A DNA stretch of 64,000 nt from Owenia fusiformis (taxonomy: Eukaryota > Annelida > Polychaeta > Sabellida > Oweniidae), in the NCBI GenBank assembly GCA_903813345.2, contig CAIIXF020000012.1, positions 4,755,318-4,819,317 on the forward strand. The letters are read 5' to 3'. A program made the position numbers and the translations under genes. This document shows positions 1-13,302 of the stretch, piece after piece. A model generated the notes under the pieces. The model was not told the DNA's origin. It saw only the letters and a program-made list of their open reading frames with translations, and did no database searches. Each line of letters opens with the position of its first letter. Position 1 is the stretch's first letter.

Positions 1-2107
1 GGAGCAAAAAGAAGCCTATAGACTTTGAATAGAGTGTTGAAGTTAATAGTATTTAATTTAAAGATGATATACAGTATAAATAAGATCAGTGAATGATATA
101 CTTGTGTGCTTTATATTTTAAAAGAAAGGGGTAAGCCAACTCTGAAATGTGTCAAAGCAATGTGCATTTTGGGACTGAAATGTGTTGTACCCATGTGCAT
201 TTTGGGGATGTTTTACCTCTTTGGAGATTTTATTTAAAATGGATTATTTATTTATTAGTTAGTTAGGAAAAATGTGCATTTATCTATATATGTACGGCAA
301 CATATTTAAGTGTTAGTGTAGCATTTTACAGTGGATATTTACTTGACATTACATAGTTGTATCTTGGCTTTATATTTCCAACTGTGCAATGTATTATCAT
401 AATTCATGTCAATCACATGAGGCACATGTCCCCACATGATTGAAACGCTATCAGGTCCTCATATACAGGTTGACCTGAAAGAAGGTATTTTACAGAGGGA
501 AATTGTTGAATAACTAAACCTAGTTTTGAGTCACCCAGTATAATTCACTGTTTTAGTTTTGTACTTGAAATAAAAGAGTGATGGAACATACAGCAGATGT
601 CTGTAATGAAATCATGGAATCCAAATTGTTATACAGCATAAATTCGGGACACCCTGTACATTTGATGTATTGTGTAATACTGTATAGTACAGTGGGAGTA
701 TATACAGGATCATCAAAAAAATGGAACATTTGTTTAAATGATCTGGAGAGAAATAACAGTGGTAATAGTTGTTAGAAAGAAATGTATAAACATAGGGGGT
801 AAAATTCTCATACATAACATGATTTACAATTTAAGAATTTTGTTATGTTTCCTTGAAGAATTGGGAAACGTTGAATTTGTTAATCTCAGAAGAAAAATAT
901 TGTTAAACTATTGGTCCCTTATATTGTTAGAATATTAAAATCATTAAACGATTGAGAGTTTATTTTTGTTAAATAGTAGAAAGTTTATGATGGATGAATG
1001 GGAAATGGATGATTAATTGTTGATGTGATATACTGGTTTTCATATTCTGGGCGTAATACATTATGTAGTCCAATTAAAATTACACTTATGCCCTTTCCCA
1101 AAATAATTGTTTAATTCTGCCAAAGGGTTTGAATGAATACTGGTCTTCATGAAATACTGAAATAGATGTCAGTTCAGTTCAAATTCAATGGTGTTTTATT
1201 ATAATTATAGCATTTATATCCATTTGGCACAATATATTGGGTGACACCAATCTCAAATCTCAACAAATTGTAATACATTTTTACGATATATTTGCATGGT
1301 AGCAGCTTGACATGCCAAGTAAAAGCCCTTAAATGGTATCAGTGATGTATTTTATACTTAGCTTATAAGGTGTATCATAAGGTGTATTAAAACCTCTAAA
1401 TGAGGACCAGTATTTCACCATAGGATAGTTGGTATGATTAAATAAAGTTTGATATACACTCTCTCTCAATAAATGCCCAAAGTCATTCATTGGGCAATAA
1501 AAGTCATGACAGTCAGTGCAGAATGTATAAAATAAAACATTCTATAGTACATAATGTATATTAATATACAGGGTGCTCAATAAGTATTAATAAAATGTTT
1601 TATCAGAACTTATTGAAAAATACAGTGTCCGAAAACAGTACAGTGACAACCTTATAAGGCCAAACATGGATGATATTATAAATGTTGTGTTAGTCTTGTC
1701 CTGTATGAAGTCTTAACCCCCCCCCTCCCTATCACTATATGTGTTTAAGGATTACATGGGTGGGTGCAGACTTTGTGTTAGACATACTATAGTATATTGT
1801 ATGTTAAGTGCTAAACTTAAAGATGACACAGTGTGCTTGTATGGTATTCATTGCCAAATATATATTTTCTTCAATAGATTAAGGTTTTCCATTTTGTAAT
1901 GATAATTATTAAAGTAGTACATGTAATTATGAATAAAGTGCAATTTATTTGTTAGTTTGATGTAGCACACTAGAAAAGTGTAACACATACAATAAAAAAT
2001 GATATTAGCACATATGTATTCGCATTCACACAGTGATATGTAAAATCAGAGATTCAAGACCTGGTATCATTCGGGGGAAGGGGGTGCCATAGGGTGAGGA
2101 AAATTGT
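1..2107. other. Non-coding AT-rich DNA with mariner-like terminal fragments
   Basis: I see no convincing exon here; open frames are under 70 codons and resemble no family I know. Two short stretches resemble Tc1/mariner-type termini: GGGACACCCTGTACA near 646-660 and TACAGGGTGCTCAATAAGT near 1566. They are isolated and no transposase is visible. Several AATAAA-like hexamers occur, as expected by chance in AT-rich DNA, so a host 3' UTR cannot be excluded. Confidence 0.4.
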
Positions 2108-2414
2108 CTCACATTGGTGCACAATTGTGTCACATTAGTGTGTGATTGTTTCACATTAGAGTGTAATGGTATCCCATTAGTGTGTATTGGTGTCACATTA
2201 GTGTGTACTTGTGTCACATTGGTGTGATGGTGTCACATTAGTGTGCAATGGTGTCACATTAGTGTGTAATGGTAATGGTGTTACATTAGTGTCACACTAG
2301 TGTGCAATGGTGTCATATTAGTGTGCCATGGTGTCACATTAGTGTGGGATGGTGTCTCATTGATGTGACATGGTATCACATTAGTGTGCTATGGTGTCAC
2401 CTTAGTGTGCAATG
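2108..2414. repeat. Minisatellite, about 21-22 bp unit (GTGTCACATTAGTGTG)
   Basis: About fourteen degenerate copies of a unit with core GGTGTCACATTAGTGTG run head to tail, varying mainly in the three or four bases after the core. Frames on both strands stay open by virtue of the repeat and should not be read as genes. An ordinary minisatellite with no sign of spacers or a leader. Confidence 0.85.
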
Positions 2415-5400
2415 TAACGTAAAAGGAGGACTGAGTCACCCTATGATACCCCCCACTCTTGTCTACAGTGATTTCCATTCAATGGTAAAATTATTATAGA
2501 ACTGCTGATTGTGACATAGGATGACATTGTCATGGCTAGATAATTGAAAAGGTTTGGTTTAAGAATGATATTTGTAAAAATATCAGATATAAATGTGTGA
2601 AAATATCAAAATGATATTTGAAATAAAATCAGATCAAAATTATATCGTAAAAATGTTAGAATGATATTTGAATAAAAAGTTAAGTGTGATATTTGTATAA
2701 ATATTAAAATAATATTTTGTAAAAAATATTAGAATTATATTTGTAAAAATATCAGCAGAATATGACAGTTAAAGATACATACAGTATTTAAGCATAGATT
2801 AATTTATGGAAACAGAATGTTTATATTTTTTAAATAAAGGCACTTGTGTTATATAAAAGTCATTATTATAGTGAATGCTAAGAAACTGCATTTTCCATGT
2901 TATCTGACTTAAAGCATCATTGCCATTGTAATTCATGTGCTAATTGTACTCGATGGAATAAATGTATGACAATTCAACATTTGTGTTGTTTATTATTGTT
3001 ATTTCATTTGTGTTAAAGCCAAACTGTCACATTAAATAATGGATACTGTACATGTAGGTATTGTAAGATCCTTTAAATACAATCGCCCCAAAGAACTACA
3101 CATATCCTTAGTATTGGTTTAGAGAATTGTATGATTTTTTGTCCACCACGGCCACTGTTTATTATATGCGTTCTCTGACAGTGTCTGTAAAAGACTGTCA
3201 TCCTTGTAACAAATGGTCAAACTTTCATCATTTTTACAAGAAAAATTCGATATTGAAGATATTCCGATTGCAACATACATTTTCCACAATTAAAGAATCA
3301 GGCATGAAATAACTCTCATTTTACCACCATGTGCCTTTAATCTTGAGTTATAAAATTAACTCGGAAGCCTAACAAAAAGGTACATCAGTAACCGCATTGT
3401 CATGCCTTTAAGAAGGTTTAAATGACACCCAACGGCATTACTGGACACGTTTTTGCATCTAATTCCCTGTCGTAAAGTAATAAATTCCGCTATATTAAAA
3501 TGTACCAAAGATTTGTCAAGGAAGATTATTACGGATTATATTATTGCTTCCTTTGTTTCCGATCTTCATAATCTCAGGACATGAGTTTAATTAAGATTTT
3601 GTCCCTGTATTAGTGGTAGATCTTTAGTCAGAATCTTTCGTGATATTCCAATTTTCCAGTCATCGGATATTTCTTCAGTTAAAGTAACCTCGATACGGCT
3701 CGTTCCCCAAGTGTTTTTAACTCTTTGATAAAGGTATGTTACCTAATAATCAAAAAACTTTGAAAATTGAGTTGGTTTATTTTTTGTCATTTGGGTCACC
3801 TTTGCTTGATACATCAACATCACATTTATCAACAAATTAATATAAACAAATTAGTTACAACAATTCTTTGGGTAAACTCATTTGGTACATCGTTGAATAC
3901 AATGATGAAGTTGAACATAATTGAAGTACAATGTTCTGTTAATTTTACAGTTTTACAAATTTATGTGACAAAATAGATTACTTGGTTCATAAGACTTAAT
4001 AAATGCAGTAATACATCTTCAACTTTCTCATTTCCAGTTAAAATATGCCAAAGTCATTAATTGTGATAGTGTCATTTGGAGTAATTTGCTGCATGGATAT
4101 TAAACTAAAGGGATCCATCATATGTTGTCATTGGTCCCCGGGGACTGGACGCTTGTGTTCTGGGGACATTTCACTTTTCTAGAGATAATAAGACTTCTCA
4201 ATCCCTTGCAGTCAAGAACCCTATATACATTTAGGGCCAAGAACCCAAAGCCCTTGCAGCCAAGAACATTCAGAATTTGTGCAAAGTTGAAAGTCAAACA
4301 TTTTGACATGGATCTCTATTGTGTCATTCCTACCTTGTCACGTCATAAATCATGGAAAAACAAAGTTTAAGGAAATAAAAATACATTTTAGAAATCACAA
4401 CTCATATACTAGTCATGCAAGGAACTGCAATGGTATTTTGCAAAAAATCATTTTTTTTATATATAGTGTTTGGATAATAATGTTCTGGTGGCCATGACAT
4501 AGTGACATAAATGGCAATGTTTGAATTATAAAACATACACGTACCAATATGGACCAATCTTCAACAGCCAGAACTGATAAAACTTGCTAAATCATAGGTC
4601 TGCTCAATTTCATACATTCCCAGGTGACCACATTTAAGAGGTCATTTACGGTAATGTCCAGAGGAAAATGACTGTCACACTACCAGTCCCCCTCCAGGGA
4701 CACCAACCCTGACAAACCAACAAAGTGCAGAATTTAGAAAGATGCATCAAAAGTCTTCTGACTGATTAAAAAGTCTAGATTTTAATATTCTATACGCTTT
4801 TAGTATTTTACTTTCATATTGTTGGTTGCCTAAAACAAGTACTAGGGCTAATACACCTATGGGGACGAGAACAATTATCATTTTGGTTGTTTCAAACTTT
4901 TTACAAGGAATTATCTTTCTCCCTCTCTGGGATATATCAATGCTCATTAAAAAATGACCAATCCACATCAATTATATGAAAATTATTATTAGAAGCAAAT
5001 CCAGTATGACTAATTACCACACCCTTGTAGTCAGAAAACATTTTCAAAGTAATTATGTTATAAAAAACAGCTCAAAATCCAAAATTTTCATTTTTTAATA
5101 TATAAAAAGTTTTCAAACAATAATTGATCAATTTCTGATTGTAAAACAATTGGAATTTAGTACAAATCATGAGTATTACTAAAATAGTTTATTGAAAAGG
5201 GTTATACAAATCTTGATCTTTCCAATTTTCCGCTCTACTGCTAATTACCTTGAATATCAGCAAAGTGGCATTGTCTGAGGACTAATTAAACTGTTCAATT
5301 AGCAATATCTAATAACCTCAATATAAACTTTTCCTTATGTTTTCGTGTAGCATCTCCATGAAACAAGATTGTTATCAAATTAATATTTGAAATAATTCTA

Positions 5401-6442
5401 GTTGTTATATTTGTAATTGGTTGGCTCGATTGATTTCGCTTTTTAGCATTTTGAAGAATTTTCACTTTTCATCGCTGAATTATAATTGTAATTCATTGTT
5501 TTTGTTTTCACAAATGAATTGGATACTTTTTCACATTTATATGTTTTATTGGATTCAATGGAAGAAGTAAAACGTGAAACATTGAAATACTATTTACATT
5601 GAAGTACTCCTTAATTCTAAGTGCTATATAAGTACTTTTTAGATATTACATGTCACTTGCTGAAATTTCTACATTTGGAATTTCCAGGAAAAAATATAAG
5701 TGCAGAGTGACATGTGAAAATGCTGACATCTCTAACCGATCGATTATAAGACATCAAATGAGTCATTCTTAAACATTTTTTACATTGAAGAAATAAGAAA
5801 TTATTTGGAAATCTGTCAGTATCAATTAAAACAGATCCCTGATATGCCAGAAAAATCAGTAACAATTTGCTCATAGTTTAGCAATAGAGAATTATTCAAT
5901 GTTAACGGTATTAACAGGAAATGTATTTAACATTAATGTTAGATGCGAGAGACTGTACTACGACAAATAGGGACCAGACAATTCTTTTTATTGGCAGATC
6001 CCCGCCATTTCAACATACTTTGTATTTAATTCACTCCATCTTGGGAATATACACAAACCCTTGTGTCACCCACTCATTGTTTACTATATTGTATGTGTTT
6101 TTATGAAATAAACAAATTGAAATTGATTTTAGAGGTAAAAACAAATTCATATATATTTGATGAATGGAGTAAGTCACAACAATCCAAAATCACTTAAAAT
6201 ATGCACTTACTCTGGTATATTAGATTTAATGCCTGACAATCAGAATATAAACTTAAAATAAGTTCAAATCACAATCAACACCATCTATCGTACTCGTACA
6301 CTACATAGTACTATATACACTCACTGCTAACTGTGTTACAAAATGTGTTACATACATAAAAACACATGTAGCCGTGGCCTTACTTTTCCGAGAGTTTGAT
6401 TTTGGTTCTCTATGCTCTGACACTAGGGGCACTGGCGGATTA
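2415..6442. other. Non-coding AT-rich DNA
   Basis: No gene, RNA or clear transposon end is recognised. A patch at 2550-2760 repeats the theme ATATTTGTAAAAATATCAG several times and is a weak degenerate repeat. Open frames are short and without domain-like composition. Confidence 0.4.
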
Positions 6443-6606
6443 GGGGGGGGGGGGGGGGCTGGGGGCCTGTATTGCATTGCATTGTGTTGTATTGTCTTGT
6501 TTTGCATTGCATTGTATTGTATTGCATTTGTTTGTACTGGATTTTATTGTATTGTATTGTATTGTATTGTATTTTACCGTATTGCAACAATTATATTGTA
6601 TTGCAT
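6443..6606. repeat. Poly-G run (16 G) followed by TATTG/CATTG pentanucleotide microsatellite
   Basis: Sixteen consecutive G at 6443-6458 are followed, after a short C/G-rich patch, by pentanucleotide repeats of TATTG with GCATTG variants from about 6468 to 6606. The sequence just left of the G run, ACTGGCGGATTAG, matches one end of the small element at 51,074-51,333, so this may be a decayed copy of that element with an expanded tail. Confidence 0.8.
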
Positions 6607-6929
6607 TACATGATATTATATTCTATATGGAAAAATTGAAGATTAAGAAGTTACATATACCCTCTCATAACATGAGAATTATGATAATTATCACATGCTT
6701 TACATCCTTTGATGATTTTGTCATATTAGTTGATGAGTCAATCTTCCACCAGCAGATAGTAATCATGCAACTATATATTAAATGAATTGCTAAAATATGA
6801 AGGTGATTCAGTGTTTCAATGGAGCATTGCATTAATCATGTAGAGGGGGTTGTCAGGTATGGCGTTCAATGAGTCTTTGTCATCTTTCATGATTTGTCGT
6901 CCTTCTGACTTTGAGGCTGATCATCCTGA

Positions 6930-7345
6930 CAATGTTGAAGTATGTCATCATCGTCACACTTCAAAGTGGATAGTCGTCGTTCTTGCCATTGTACAATGTT
7001 GGAATTTGTCCCATAATGTTGAGATTTGTCATCATTGTCATTGTACAATGTTGATATTTATCATAATCGTCATTGTACAATGTTGATATTTATCATAATC
7101 GTCATTGTACAATGTTGATATTTGTCATCATTGGCATTGTCATTGTGTCATTGTCATAATGTTGAGATTTATCATCATTTTAATTGTACAATGTAGATAT
7201 TTATCATCATTGTCATTGTACAATGTTGATATTTGTCATCATCGTCGATTGTGCAATATTGCTATTTATCATCAATACTATTGTACAATGTTATTTTTGT
7301 CATCATTGCCATCAACCAGTATTGAGTTTTGTCATCATTGTCAAT
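6930..7345. repeat. Minisatellite, about 32 bp unit (CATCATTGTCATTGTACAATGTTGATAT type)
   Basis: Ten or so head-to-tail copies of a 32-bp unit containing CATTGTACAATGTTGATAT, with TTGTACAA forming a small palindrome in each unit. The overlapping open frames rich in His, Cys and Ile are repeat translations, not genes. Confidence 0.85.
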
Positions 7346-10300
7346 CTTTATTACAGAGATTTGTTGTTATAGTCATCTCTCTGTCATAATTCTCATTTCT
7401 ACATCACCCGATGTTTTGCGCCTGGTATTTTTTGAACAAGTTTGTCAAAGGAATCAACTGACTAACACTTTTTACTATTTGTTAAACAATTTAATTTTCC
7501 ATAGCAGCAAGTACATAAAAATGATCCAATATACTTTTATTGCCTAGTTACTTTATCTAAAGCTATTACTTACGATAAATAAAGATAGTACTTATAAAAA
7601 TTAATTATATTGTTTACTGCCAATATTTACATTTTTGTTAAACTATGTTTTTTTGTCAGGACAGAGCCATTTTACAAACACATAATAAAACACACCGACA
7701 GAAGGAATTGATTTTTTACTGAGAAGTAAGTGTTTTACAAAACAAAAAAGGCGTAATCCTTAAGTACCATAATTCAAGTTTTATTTATCTCAATGGAACA
7801 AACCACGAGAGATCAAATGCATTTTTGTATAACACCCACAAAAGGAACTCTAGGTTCATGCTTCTTCAGGTCTCAAAATAAGTCAAGTTGCTGTTGATAT
7901 TGACAATTATTTCATACTTCACCCTACAAGAACAGACAGATATTACAGCTTCACAATTCACAACTTACCAAAACACTACGATCACCTAATTCACCGTGAA
8001 ACACTCCAATGAAGCGTATAAGTGGAATATAATTGATTTAGAGCAGAAGTTAATCAAAACTTTGCCGGATCAGACCAAAGGATCGTATTACTCACTGGGG
8101 AGAAGATTATGTGATATTAACATTGATTTTTGCGCATTTCTAGATGGGATTTCTTCCGAGATTTTTTGCGATTAATTCTATTAATTTTTAGTGTCTGATC
8201 TTTGATCCATCTCGGTGAATTGTGGGGTTGTTTTAATTAGTTGAGAACTTGAGAGGCGTTAGTTGTATTGAGGAAAATACAGTATGAAGTATGCTGGAAA
8301 TTACCGGTCAGCAAAAAGTATGGAGTTCTAAGCTTATGGGTTTATCTCAAAAAACTTTAATATGGTTTATGCAAAAAATATTGTTGATCATGTTTTATTT
8401 ATTTTTTATTAATGTCTTCATTGTGTATTTTCATCGAAATCATGTTATATTGAACAGAGTGTGGTTACTGTTACGCAGAATATGACAGTTATAACACAGT
8501 GTATGAACACAAACATGGACATAACCAAGATGAGGCATTTGGTGTGGCAATGTATGATGTGAACAAAAATGAAATCAATTGTGGAAAAAATTGGTGAGGC
8601 AATGGTAAATAGGCGAGGCAAATTTAGATTAAATTAAGTACCACAGAACTTTATTTATACAGATTTGGTAGTAAAATCATTGAACAACAAATTTTTGCAA
8701 AACATTGGTGAGACCGTTACCTCATCTGTTACCTGTATGATGCCTGGGTACTACAATGACAGATTCATAGGCTTTTAGCGACATGATATAATTTGCATAC
8801 TGTTAACCAGTGTATTCCTTAAGTCAATGTGATTTGATTTTTGAATGCTTTTTTATGTATACCCAAAACTGGATGACAAATTGTTACACATACACTGTAC
8901 GATTTTTGAGATCAGTATTCGGCTACCAGGATCTGTAACAATTGTTGCACTTAATTGTTACACTTTTCGTTATTGTAACCATGTAGTGACATTTTGTTAA
9001 ATGATATGCATTGTCTCTATATATCTTCGTTTTTATGGTGTTGCCCTTTGTGTTTCCTTATTCAAATTTTGCTTTATTTATTTGATCTCCATAGAATGAA
9101 ATCCATGAAGTACAATTATTCTATTAGATCAATATCAAACCTCAATTGCACTACAGGGAGATATCAAATACTGGACAAGCGTCCTATTAAATATCTCCCA
9201 ACATTTTTTCCAATCAAATTATGTCTCTTTATCTGCCTGTTAGTCATTGTTTTCCAATTATGTTCACGTGACATATTATTGAGCGAGACATGATCCTCGG
9301 ACGCCCCCAGGGAGTTCGCCAGTGACATCAAACGCCCTCCTCGCAGGGTGGCGTCTTTTGTTGATATGAGGTTTTATATGGTTTGATAGAGTTTTGGTGA
9401 CTTGTGTCTCTCTCAGATGTAAACTTTTTGGTAACCAAAAATCTGAGATTGTTTTTGTGTTTTCTTTACAGATGAGTCTTGATTCAACATTTTAATCAGC
9501 TATTTCGTACAGTGTAATACGACTCTTGAAGTGACAATACCATGTCCAATGACAGAAAATATACAAAAATATACATGTCTTTCTAAATTGTTGAATAAAC
9601 AGGAATTAATATCAAGAATCTAAAAAATTGGTTTTGCAGAGTATTGTCAATTTTTATTGATGCACCGCTTAGTTATGTAAAATTAAACCAACCCCACCAG
9701 GAGGGCATCTTAATGGGTTCTAATTACTCTAGAAGACGAAATGAGTCACATTTGTGTGGAAGCATGCAGATTAATAAAGATAATCCCGATTGACAATTCC
9801 AATACATAAACTTAAAAATTGATGTCGTAAAATGTCGCACAAATAGAGACATGATAAATGGGATTGTCCCATTTTGTTCAATGTGACAACTCTTACGTGC
9901 ATAGAGATAGGACAACCCTTTCCAATTAGTTTGAAATTTTATACGAGGGACAATCCCAAAGTCTTGAACGCCCCTCTCCAACTTTGCTATTTTTTAATGA
10001 AATTAATTGAAACTTTCAAATAATAAAGATCAACAACTTTCTGTATAAGTTTCACCCAAAATAATTTATTTTAGGTACTTTTCTAGATAGTTTTTGATAT
10101 GGGGACCAAGCCACCCAGCACCGTATTTAAAACACGCAAATCACGTTACAACTGTTAATAAGCACTGTGCAGGTGCAGAACCTAACACCAGTCATTGTAT
10201 TTTCCGATTTTGCAATCTGAGCATCATGATAAACCATGACATCTCAAATCTTCTCAGCCCTGAGATGTCCATGTTTCAGGCGAAACAGAAAGATGCTATG

Positions 10301-11232
10301 TGTATCAGAATGCAAGCTGAGTGTCATTTGCATTCATCATCTATTTACTTTTCAACATTCTCTCTAAGATACAATTAAATGAAAATTGATGTTTCATCAA
10401 CATTTTGAAAAACTAAATGAGTATGTATAAGCACTTTGTCGAAATGTTCAAAATATGAATTTGTTTATACAGTTCCAATAGTGACAGTTCGGTTAAATTG
10501 TTTTGTTTCAAAAACTGTTTGTCCAGATGCATTGCTCAGACGATCAAACAAACTGATTCATGTTTAAAAGATGGCACTAAAGTGTTTCAATCTGATCGAT
10601 TGTATGTCGTATATGTGAAACTAAGCATTTTATGGCTTGGTTATATGTCATGCTCATTTTCTAAAGAAACAGTTAAATAATTCTCTGATTTCAATTCTTT
10701 GTATTTGGACATTTCTACTTTTCAAATCTTCAATAACTTAAGTTTTATATATTTGATTAACCATCTCAGTTCTTTTTTAGATAAAGCACAAGGATTGAAA
10801 GAAAAACATTGATTTTTGAATAATTAGTTGCAACATTTAAATTTTACAATCTGTATTCCCTCATTCCACTAAATTTCAATTAAAATATATAATGTAGATC
10901 TCTTAAATGTCTTTGGGGATTAGATTGTTTCATGTTTTCCTTTGTAATTCGCCCTTAGTGCATTTCTCATCAATCCAGTTCGAGGTGTCAAAAAATCAAG
11001 GCATTCAATGCCAAAGGTCAATCACTGGTTAGGATCTCTTTCAATTGTATTAGACTGCGAATCACATTCAATTTTTGTTGCAAGGCTGGTATTTTCAAGA
11101 CCTCACCTGTAACATTAGATGTTATGTAAGTAAAAATATTCCTTTTTGAAAGGGACATTGACGGCTTGCATAGTGGCTTCTCACTGGTCCCATGATTTGA
11201 CTGAAATATTGTTGTTTTTGGGATTCCTAGAT
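7346..11232. other. Non-coding AT-rich DNA with a small GC-rich patch
   Basis: No gene recognised. The only compositional oddity is 9296-9355, a GC-rich island in AT-rich surroundings with partly self-complementary GACGCC and GGCGTC stretches, possibly an old fold-back element. Open frames up to 99 codons here have no family resemblance. Confidence 0.4.
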
Positions 11233-11450
11233 ATACAAGGTTTCCAAAAAGTCTCTTTACAATTACAATTCAACCAACCCCCTACACGGATCCATGGCAT
11301 TTCCCGAGCTTCATCTGAAAACTTATTGCAACGAGTGAACTGAACACCTTTTCGTCTTCCAGCAGTTAATACATCAAATTTACCATCGGCGAAAACAAAT
11401 TCAATTGTACAAGTATTGGAATTGTAAAGGGACTTAACGGATACCCTGTA
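11233..11450. mobile_element. Mariner-like miniature inverted-repeat element
   Basis: The left end (TACAAGGTTTCCAAAAAGTC) and the right end (ACTTAACGGATACCCTGTA) are imperfect inverted repeats that continue inward with CTCTTTACAATT and AATTGTAAAGGG. Both ends abut TA dinucleotides, the Tc1/mariner target, and the CAGGGTATCC-type terminus fits mariner ends. At about 218 bp it is too short for a transposase, so it is non-autonomous. The overlapping minus-strand open frame of 110 codons crosses the element and is not credible as a gene. Confidence 0.6.
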
Positions 11451-12910
11451 TTTCAAAATATGGTTCACATATGTAAAATATATAAGTATGAATACCACAA
11501 GGGGAAATACCAAAATGTATAGTAGTTAAACAAGGCATCAACATGCCAAAATGTCACCAGCTGGAAAGCTAATACAAATGGCTACAAAAGTGTAGTAGAT
11601 GATATTTGTTTCAGCTACGGAAAAATGACACTAATAGCCACTGCCGACTACCTAAACTCCAAAAGCAATATATATCCAGAAGAAAAAACAATGATATGGA
11701 AACAACCCCCAAGGCGCCAACATCCCAAACAATATAAAGAAAAAACTATCCACGCCCTCACTATCCACGAAAAATTGTCACATTCCGAAACTATGAGACC
11801 ATGCGGCATTTTATAAATACATATCAGATACAAAGTAAAAAAGTGCCAACGTATGATGTATGATAACATATGATGTTTACATATGATTATTTTAGTATCC
11901 ATATTGATTTATAGGAGGCTGCATTGACATGTTTTCTTGTGGACGGTGTTCGGCGTTCGAAGATCCGTGGTCAGCGTCTATAACTAATGGAAGGGGGTGA
12001 CATTTTTCATAATGATGCCTTGTTTTTTGAATGTTGCCCTTGGATCGAAAATTTCATCGGAATTCGGAATGTTAGAATTGTTGACAGAAAGAACCAGATA
12101 GGCTGGAGAAAAACTTAATAAAATGTGATATGTGGAGGTTAAAATGTCACAATATGTTTTATGTGTGGTCTAAAAATGTTTTTTATAATGCTTTTTTGCA
12201 GGCTGTTGTGCCAGGCATCTCTTTATAGGATGTATGGGGCTTCTAAGGTTACGGCAATGTGGGATAATTCACAACTTATGGCGTAGATAAACATTGCATG
12301 TAACAGTACAGGTGTATTGGATGATTTAGTCGAGGTATTTCCAGAACCCTGAGCTCTTTAGAAAAACAACAAACTTTGTAAAACATTTTTCTATTTCTGA
12401 TACAAGGATTGGATCCCCACGACGATGCACTGTATGCATAACAATTAAATACAGCGGGATTGCTTTTTGATATTTTTAGCATTTAATAAATTACTTATTT
12501 TGTTTCGCATCTAGGTTTTTTGTAGTATCTATATCTTCTATTTGGGTTGTTCAATGTTTTTGACATTCTCTCGTTGTTTCAGTCCATGCAAATTAAACTA
12601 CAGACAATTTATTTTTTTAAAGCAGCGGTAAAAGAAATGAAGCATCACCCATTGATAGCTGCATGCATTCTGTAGTATACAGTCAGATAATTCACGAGGA
12701 AATAAAAATGTAGCGAAAATGCTTGTGGTTAATTAATTAGACGACAACCTCTGGTATAAAGCATCACAATGGGGACTTGGCGAGTCATCAGCTAGAACCA
12801 GATTCTTCATTCCTGAACATGCATGTCTACTTTCCCTGGATGATTGCTCTCAGGGCTGTATCATGTGTTATTAGGGAGTCTAAGCTTGCATATAAAATCG
12901 AAACGCCAAT
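11451..12910. other. Non-coding DNA
   Basis: Nothing recognised: short AT-rich frames only, no repeats of note, no RNA-like arms. Confidence 0.4.
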
Positions 12911-13008
12911 CTTACGTTACCCTGCGTGCAGAGTCTAGTTAAAGTCAAGTTGAAGACGAAGCTCTCTTTTAAGAAGTGAAGTCAAACGAATGCAAAGGGT
13001 AACCTTAC
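12911..13008. mobile_element. 88-bp MITE with GTTACCCT ends and CTTAC target duplication
   Basis: The element at 12,916-13,003 begins GTTACCCTGC and ends GCAAAGGGTAAC, an 8-bp terminal inverted repeat. It is flanked on both sides by CTTAC, which reads as a 5-bp target site duplication. The interior carries GACGAAGCTCTCTTTTAAGA. Related full or partial copies occur at 18,635-18,692, 41,473-41,546, 48,233-48,290 and 49,881-49,960. No protein is encoded, so it would need a transposase in trans. Confidence 0.65.
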
Positions 13009-13144
13009 GTATGACCAATCGCCCAAACAAATACTTCGCTTAAATATTTTCCGTTCACGTTAAGGTTGTGAAAAACATTGCAAGCTTAAACTCCCTATTT
13101 TATCGGGTTACGTGAATATGAGCTTGCAAGAAATACATGCAATG

Positions 13145-13302
13145 TATTATAAATTGTACCGTACTTGAAATATGAGCCGCAACAAATACCTGCAATGTGT
13201 TATTGTACCGTACTTGAAATATGAGCCGCAACAAATACAAGTAATGTATTATTGTGCCATACTTGAAATAAGAGCTAGCAACATCATTGTATCAAGTTTG
13301 AA
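13145..13302. repeat. Minisatellite, left part, about 44-bp units
   Basis: Three to four copies of a unit containing TACTTGAAATATGAGC run up to the LINE fragment. The core TTGAAATATGAGC is shared with the 35-bp array at 14,077-15,078, so both belong to one array split by the insertion. Confidence 0.75.

Noticed and set aside
11181-11513. 110-codon minus-strand ORF
   Set aside because: It spans the mariner-like MITE and its flanks; no transposase motif is visible.
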